The position numbers were made by a program, and so were the translations under genes. Source: a virus. Taken from it: DNA of 23,201 nt. Below, piece by piece: positions 19,202 through 23,201 of the stretch (positions are counted from its first letter, which is position 1; every line of letters begins with the position of its first letter). The notes under the pieces are model-generated. The model saw only the letters and a program-made list of their open reading frames with translations, did no database searches and had not been told where the DNA came from. The DNA lies in the IMG/VR virus record IMGVR_UViG_3300032245_000131, positions 1 to 23,201 of that record; one strand, 5' to 3'.

Positions 19202-20676
19202 CGCTTTCCAGAGGGGATGGCATCAAGCCTCATCACTCCAATTCGCCAGTCGGCCAATACCGCACCAGTCACCTTCACATTGACCTGGCGCGCTGCAAAC
19301 CGGACATCAGTCGGGTTGGCTGCCGTGTATGGCCCAAATGTGGATTGTGTGCCAGTGGGGTAATTTCGAGTTTTGAATGAAACCACCGCCTCACCCAGTG
19401 TCTGCTCATCTGGCACAACTTGCCTGACCGACATGATGTTGTCGCCATTGCCCAATTGCACTGGCCCAGACTCAGCATAGACGCTGGCGCTGTCATAAGC
19501 AAAGCCGACCTCATGCTCATAGACATAACCATCGGTTGACACGGCCATTGGGTTGGTAAACACTCCAGCATCAGTGCCAGCAGTTCTGGCCAACAATCCT
19601 ATGTTCCAGTGGTTTTCTCTGTAATTGAACGTGCAGTAGCTATCATTCTCATTGCTGCCACTGCTTGGGTAGTACCACCAAATCTCACCATATTGGCTGT
19701 TGTGGACCGCATAGACCTTGGATGACTGATTGAAGTTCATATTGCCAAAGACATAGTCGGACACATCGCTTGGCAGTGGCTTGACATATCCGTCATAAAT
19801 CCAGAAGCCTGCCTTGCTCATCCAAATGGCAGCAGTGTCAATAGCCGCCACCGCCTGGGCCGAGATGAGACCGCAGCCAGAGCCGGCCTTCTCAAAGCCA
19901 TAGACAAATGGAGCGCCAACATACTGGGCCGTGTGGACATCGACATCGGTGAACAAGAGGTTTATACCCTTGACCCGCTTGCCGGCAATGAGAGTGCCAG
20001 GCGTTGCAAGCTCATAGTCTCCTGCTTGGTTGTCGCCTGCTGGGGTCCAAAGGGTATTGTTCTCTTGGTCGCACCATTGGACCTTGCGTGGGTTTCCACC
20101 AGCGCCAAGGGCAAACATGATGCGCTCGGCAGTCACCATGACCGCCTTGTTGCTCGTTGGGGCATTGGTGATGACAGCTGCGAGTGTGGGGGTTGTGAAA
20201 CCCAGTTGCCACTCATAGAGCTTGCCATCGGCATTGGAGCAGGCAATCAAATACTGGCCCCATGTGTCCATTGACCATGTGGTGGCCGGTGTGATTGCAC
20301 CCAAATCGGGTCTGGCCACACCATAGCTGAATTTGCCATAGTCACTGTAGCCGTAACCCGTCTTGACAATGGCATCAGCCACACCGGCTGTAAACCCGCT
20401 TGGCGTGATTTCCTTGATCGTGCCAGACTCGCTCATGGCATAGAGCTTAGTGTGCGTGCCAATGCCGGTAAAACGTGTCGCGCTATTGTCGCGCCAGCTC
20501 AAGAAGCCTCTGCACATTCCGCTGATCTGAGTTGATGAGCGCTTTCTCCAGCCACCCATGGGCCGCAAAGTATTCTCGTACCAGCGCACCAGATTTGCGT
20601 CATACCAACGGCCTGCTGACTGATACTCAGTGCCGTTTCTGTAAATGCCTGGGGGGAGTTTGAGGGGTATGTACAT
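19198..20676 (-). CDS. Tail protein, beta-propeller-like (P22 gp10 / T7 gp12-like role suspected)
   Basis: This 492-residue protein starts MYIPLKLPPGIYRNG and contains many short beta-rich units: RWYENTLRPMGGW (31-43), GIGTHTKLYAM, WSMDTWGQYLIACSNADGKLYEW, and FTDVDVHTAQYVGAPFVYGFE. GFWIYDGYVKPLP and EIWWYYPSSGSNENDSYC follow. This repeating strand pattern fits beta-propeller tail hub or nozzle proteins that close the portal in short-tailed phages. No signal peptide or enzyme motif is seen. Position between the fibre-like and internal protein genes agrees. I cannot verify a named family by eye. Confidence 0.65.
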   Translation of the reverse strand: MYIPLKLPPGIYRNGTEYQSAGRWYDANLVRWYENTLRPMGGWRKRSSTQISGMCRGFLSWRDNSATRFTGIGTHTKLYAMSESGTIKEITPSGFTAGVADAIVKTGYGYSDYGKFSYGVARPDLGAITPATTWSMDTWGQYLIACSNADGKLYEWQLGFTTPTLAAVITNAPTSNKAVMVTAERIMFALGAGGNPRKVQWCDQENNTLWTPAGDNQAGDYELATPGTLIAGKRVKGINLLFTDVDVHTAQYVGAPFVYGFEKAGSGCGLISAQAVAAIDTAAIWMSKAGFWIYDGYVKPLPSDVSDYVFGNMNFNQSSKVYAVHNSQYGEIWWYYPSSGSNENDSYCTFNYRENHWNIGLLARTAGTDAGVFTNPMAVSTDGYVYEHEVGFAYDSASVYAESGPVQLGNGDNIMSVRQVVPDEQTLGEAVVSFKTRNYPTGTQSTFGPYTAANPTDVRFAARQVNVKVTGAVLADWRIGVMRLDAIPSGKR

Positions 20677-20684
20677 GGCAGTGT

Positions 20685-21335
20685 TTAGGTAATGTTTGAG
20701 ACAAAGCTCATTGTGACAATGGCTGATGGGACTGCTGGCCGTGTGGGGGTTGTTCCGGCAGGGTATTGCTCAATCGAGACACCGACATCGGTTGGCCTCC
20801 ACATTATCTCAACATAGTCATTGGCATTTAAGCTCAAAAAATAATTGATTGCACCAATAGTGTGAAATGGGTCGCCAACACCTTTTCTGGGTGCAAAGCC
20901 AAATCTACTGTTTGAGTTTGCCGCATTTGTGCCATTGACCCGAAACCAGACATCCACATCTTGAGACGCATTTGTTGTGTTTGTAAACTGAATGGAAAAC
21001 TGCAAGTTCCAGATTCCGGCATCGGCCACAGTGATTCTGGACCCACTGGCAATTGTCACGCCATTGGAAAAGTCTGTGGTGTTGAATGTGACAGCATAGG
21101 CCGTGGTGGTGTTGGCAGCCACCTGGTCGGTTGAGTCTTGAAAAGCCCCATAGGGGTTGTTCATAAACTTGCCGCCTCTTGGTCCAAACAGAGACCCTAG
21201 CACTGTGGTCAGCTTTCTAAAGTATCCATTCAATGAGCTGTAGTTTTCATTCAAGTGCCTGCGCTCATACGCCTCTGGGGGGAAACCCAGACTCGGTATC
21301 GATGGAGTCTCTAATTGTTGCTGCTTGGTGGCCAT
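20685..21335 (-). CDS. C1q/TNF-like jelly-roll fibre or tail-tip protein
   Basis: This 216-residue protein has an N-terminal region (1-65) with ERRHLNENYSSLNGYFRKLTTVLGSLFGPRGG, probably helical and virion-attaching. A beta-sandwich of about 145 residues follows: GAFQDSTDQVAANTTTAYAVTFN ... SRITVADAGIWNLQFSIQF ... DVDVWFRVNGTN ... SLNANDYVEIMWRPTD. The GxWxLQFSIQF and NDYVEIMW patterns are typical of C1q/TNF-like trimeric jelly rolls in phage tail fibres and spikes. It may bind the host surface. The gene follows the endolysin after six bases; its ribosome binding site is weak, suggesting coupling. Confidence 0.75.
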   Translation of the reverse strand: MATKQQQLETPSIPSLGFPPEAYERRHLNENYSSLNGYFRKLTTVLGSLFGPRGGKFMNNPYGAFQDSTDQVAANTTTAYAVTFNTTDFSNGVTIASGSRITVADAGIWNLQFSIQFTNTTNASQDVDVWFRVNGTNAANSNSRFGFAPRKGVGDPFHTIGAINYFLSLNANDYVEIMWRPTDVGVSIEQYPAGTTPTRPAVPSAIVTMSFVSNIT

Positions 21336-21341
21336 GGCTAA

Positions 21342-21935
21342 TTATGTCAGGACAGACAGGGCATGGTTGATGTGCTTGATCCTATCGTCTAGGCCAATAA
21401 ACCCGCCATTGATCTTTTTGGTCATGGTCTTATAGTCTTGGTTGTCCGCATACTGGTTGAGCTTGTGAGTGTCCCAAAACCATCCGGCAGTCAGCGCAGC
21501 ATACTGGGGCGTGGCCACCAGCTCCGGCTGCATGATCAAGTCCACCCCCAGCGCTTGACCAGCATGGTGGTAGTTTGCAGACCCTGTGAGCTGGATGCAT
21601 CCTCTTCCTCGGAAACGATACCCATCGCCACTAGCCTCATCTCGGTTGCCCATTCGATTCGAGTAAACAGCCGTGGCAATGGCTTTCGGATTTCTAGCGC
21701 AGGCTTGGGCCTTGGCCGCGTCAAAGCGCTTGGGCCAGAGCTTTTGCAGGGCTTCGGCTCTGTAGTTCAAGTTCTCTTCAAGAATCCTAAACTGGCCACA
21801 CTCATGGCCACACTGGCCGATAAAGGCAGCCTGACGCAGTGGCGTTGAAATGTCAAAGCGCTGGAAAGTCTCGTTAAGCGCATCGACCCACTCTGGGCCA
21901 ATGTGCAGCTGGGCCAGTTGCTCACTATTGACCAT
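21342..21935 (-). CDS. Endolysin, glycoside hydrolase family 19 (chitinase-like lysozyme)
   Basis: This 197-residue enzyme degrades peptidoglycan glycan strands at lysis. The GH19 signature is clear: FIGQCGHECGQF with the probable catalytic Glu45 (38-49), LNYRAEAL (56-63), YSNRMGN (91-97), the active-site strand GDGYRFRGRGCIQLTG (103-118), and WFWDTHKLN near the C-terminus. No signal peptide or SAR segment is seen, so it should need a holin. A strong AAGGAG site lies eight bases before the ATG. The 5' end overlaps the Rz 3' end by 11 bases, placing it in the lysis cassette. Confidence 0.95.
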   Translation of the reverse strand: MVNSEQLAQLHIGPEWVDALNETFQRFDISTPLRQAAFIGQCGHECGQFRILEENLNYRAEALQKLWPKRFDAAKAQACARNPKAIATAVYSNRMGNRDEASGDGYRFRGRGCIQLTGSANYHHAGQALGVDLIMQPELVATPQYAALTAGWFWDTHKLNQYADNQDYKTMTKKINGGFIGLDDRIKHINHALSVLT

Positions 21936-22404
21936 TGACGATTCTCCTTACTTCTTCGTAGGCGCTGACGCAGGCGTTGAGCTTGGTGATTGCTTTGTCT
22001 CCATCGGCTGCGAGGTCGATAAGAGCTTCAATAACCTGTCGCTCAGATTCGGCTTGAGGGGGATCGCTGGGTTGTGGATTTCCAGTGGCAATGGTGGCAC
22101 TTGGACCGGCTTGTGGACAACTTGGGGTTGGGAGCCGCAGCCGGCCAGTCCTAGCAAGCTCATGCATAGCAGACTGTTTCTTGACAATATCATCTTGGGC
22201 CTTTCTGAGTTTCGTTTCCTGATCAATCAACTTAGTGCCAAGCTCTGCCTCTTTGGCTCTGGCCTCATCATTCTTCTTGGCAATGGCAATCTTCATGTCA
22301 TTGTCCCTGTCTGTCCAGCCATAGTGATAGCCGCCTTTGTATGAGCCAAGCAGGGCAATACCCACAGCAAATGCAATCCAAGGGAGTGGTATTCCAAACA
22401 TCAT
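21925..22404 (-). CDS. Rz: Rz-like inner membrane spanin
   Basis: This 159-residue protein has an N-terminal membrane anchor (about 5-22, IPLPWIAFAVGIALLGSY). A long periplasmic charged helical region follows (about 33-75, DNDMKIAIAKKNDEARAKEAELG, and TKLRKAQDDIVKKQ), then a Pro-rich stretch and a second helical part. This is the organisation of i-spanins, which join the inner to the outer membrane and fuse them at lysis. An Rz1-like lipoprotein is embedded in another frame. The start overlaps the upstream holin candidate by ATGA (22401-22404). ATG 22401 is an alternative start. Confidence 0.88.
   Translation of the reverse strand: MMFGIPLPWIAFAVGIALLGSYKGGYHYGWTDRDNDMKIAIAKKNDEARAKEAELGTKLIDQETKLRKAQDDIVKKQSAMHELARTGRLRLPTPSCPQAGPSATIATGNPQPSDPPQAESERQVIEALIDLAADGDKAITKLNACVSAYEEVRRIVNGQ
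21948..22193 (-). CDS. Rz1: Rz1-like outer membrane spanin lipoprotein, embedded in Rz
   Basis: From ATG 22193 this 81-residue protein begins with a lipoprotein signal ending in the lipobox LAGC (Cys19). A Pro-rich periplasmic region follows (PVQVPPLPLEIHNPAIP), typical of Rz1 o-spanins, which bind Rz. It lies wholly inside Rz in another frame. The frame is open to 22226, but AAAGG precedes ATG 22193 by six bases and that start gives a normal signal peptide. The coding overlap explains its composition. Confidence 0.85.
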   Translation of the reverse strand: MILSRNSLLCMSLLGLAGCGSQPQVVHKPVQVPPLPLEIHNPAIPLKPNLSDRLLKLLSTSQPMETKQSPSSTPASAPTKK

Positions 22405-22937
22405 TCTGACTCCTGTCTGGCAGCTGCCAATTGCTCACGCTCATGGTCATCCTCAAGATGGTCCGGTGGCGTTGTAGGTGGTGGACCAGGAGTCCATGAC
22501 TCATCTAGCTCTGGGTTGGTCCAAGTGGGCATTGCACCAAATGGCTGAGATGGGATGCCGTTGGTCTTTGCGTTAAATCCGTGATTGTTGCTGTAGCCGT
22601 ATTGCTGGCCATAGCCTTGCATGGGCTGGCCTATGCACTGGCCCATGGGCTGCATGGACTGCTGGCCACCAAAAGCCTTGGCGGCAGTTCCCACTGCCTT
22701 CTTGCCCATCACCGCACCAATGCCGCCAACAATGAGCAAGACAATGTCGTTCAGCATCTTTGTATAAGCCTGGTCAATGGGGGCCATTGATTTGATGGGC
22801 TGAGTGACAAAAGTCACTGAGTACAAAAGCGCGACCACAATGAAGCAAAGAATGCAAGTCACCGCAATGACCACAAAGCCCCAGACTCTGACCTCGATCT
22901 CGTCAGGGGTTAGATTTGGCTTCTGGCTGGTTTGCAT
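22401..22937 (-). CDS. Membrane protein, holin candidate
   Basis: This 178-residue protein has two likely transmembrane helices (about 18-44, WGFVVIAVTCILCFIVVALLY, and about 62-79, LNDIVLLIVGGIGAVMG). A long cytoplasmic-looking tail follows, rich in Gln, Gly, Met and Pro (QQSMQPMGQ, YGQQYGYSN, PGPPPTTPP), ending with charged residues. Two TM helices next to Rz and the endolysin fit a holin, although the tail is unusually long. A GGAG site lies nine bases before the ATG. It overlaps the upstream lipoprotein by 35 bases. Confidence 0.65.
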   Translation of the reverse strand: MQTSQKPNLTPDEIEVRVWGFVVIAVTCILCFIVVALLYSVTFVTQPIKSMAPIDQAYTKMLNDIVLLIVGGIGAVMGKKAVGTAAKAFGGQQSMQPMGQCIGQPMQGYGQQYGYSNNHGFNAKTNGIPSQPFGAMPTWTNPELDESWTPGPPPTTPPDHLEDDHEREQLAAARQESE

Positions 22938-23106
22938 TGACTTGTTTCTCCAAGATGGGTGCGACCAGATACTCTGGACACTGCTGAGTGAATAGACACT
23001 TTGGCTTCTGGCACTCTGGTGCGTGGAAATGGTCAGGATTCTGGCACTTGTACCGATAGCGGTCTTCGCAGCCAGTCAGCAATAAAAGAAGCAATAGATA
23101 TCTCAT
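22903..23106 (-). CDS. Small cysteine-rich lipoprotein
   Basis: This 67-residue protein begins MRYLLLLLLLTGCEDRYRY, a short lipoprotein signal with lipobox LTGC (Cys13). The mature part has several Cys (Cys21, Cys32, Cys37, Cys43 in a C-x10-C-x4-C-x5-C arrangement) and is small enough to be disulfide-stabilised in the periplasm. It lies at the head of the lysis cassette, so a lysis-related or superinfection role is possible, but nothing proves it. Its start overlaps the stop of the partial gene upstream as ATGA (23103-23106). Confidence 0.75.
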   Translation of the reverse strand: MRYLLLLLLLTGCEDRYRYKCQNPDHFHAPECQKPKCLFTQQCPEYLVAPILEKQVNANQPEAKSNP

Positions 23107-23201
23107 TTGCCTAATCCTATCCTACCAAGCAGTAAATTGACAATTTTGTCAGATAAGTCATTAGGCAAGAATTTCAATAAACCAAGAAACCATAGCGCCA
23201 C
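23103..23201 (-). CDS. 3' end of a further gene (partial, runs off right edge)
   Basis: The minus strand has an open frame from the window edge to TGA 23105-23103: 32 residues, VALWFLGLLKFLP, then DLSDKIVNLLLGRIGLGK. The stop overlaps the lipoprotein start as ATGA, the pattern used throughout this genome, so it is probably the end of a real gene. The residues are hydrophobic and amphipathic, perhaps a membrane-associated C-terminus. It is too short to name. A 32-residue gene starting at the edge GTG cannot be excluded. Confidence 0.5.
   Translation of the reverse strand: MALWFLGLLKFLPNDLSDKIVNLLLGRIGLGK

Overview
The window is a stretch of a tailed double-stranded DNA bacteriophage genome (or a very intact prophage). 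It has both terminase subunits, a primase-helicase, a recombination/nuclease set, a lysis cassette with GH19 endolysin and Rz/Rz1 spanins, and virion proteins of a podovirus-like type. No tRNA, rRNA, integrase, portal or major capsid gene is visible; portal and capsid probably lie beyond the left edge. The GH19 endolysin plus two-component spanin indicates a Gram-negative host. A betaproteobacterial, perhaps freshwater, host is my guess from general protein flavour and is not proven here.

Layout. (A) 12737-23201, minus strand, late genes, read right to left: partial gene, small lipoprotein, holin candidate, Rz with embedded Rz1, endolysin, C1q/TNF-like fibre protein, beta-propeller-like tail protein, GNAT-like protein, then four large virion or ejection proteins. 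(B) 10143-12736, plus strand: ssDNA-binding protein (DUF2815), then, beyond a small convergent Cro/XRE repressor (10689-10889, minus), a short early operon. That operon holds two tiny ORFs, a C5-cytosine DNA methyltransferase with a second gene overprinted in the +1 frame, and two small genes. (C) 3186-10023, minus strand, replication and recombination: SNF2 helicase, HNH endonuclease, DUF2800 PD-(D/E)XK nuclease, two paralogous small proteins, primase-helicase, zinc-finger-like protein, VRR-NUC nuclease, terminase small subunit. (D) 1-2870, minus strand: four very small genes linked by 4-base stop/start overlaps, running straight into the terminase large subunit, then a DUF6496-like basic protein, a Cys-rich protein and the first codons of another gene.

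The genes are packed with ATGA/GTGA overlaps, so translational coupling is the rule. Regulation seems centred on the divergent and convergent region 10024-11004, which holds inverted repeats, a leftward sigma70-like promoter and a repressor. Replication appears to depend on the phage primase-helicase with host polymerase. No DNA polymerase gene is present in the window, and there are two clusters of DnaA-box-like sequences (3038-3138 and 4324-4475), the second next to TACCGSTTTA iteron-like repeats.

The most striking observation is a 14-base poly-G run (11869-11882) inside the methyltransferase. As given, it breaks the methyltransferase frame. One G fewer would restore both the methyltransferase (ending in its motif X region) and the gene overprinted on it in the +1 frame. 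This is either a homopolymer length error or a slipped-strand switch that controls two overlapping genes together and yields three different protein pairs according to tract length modulo 3.
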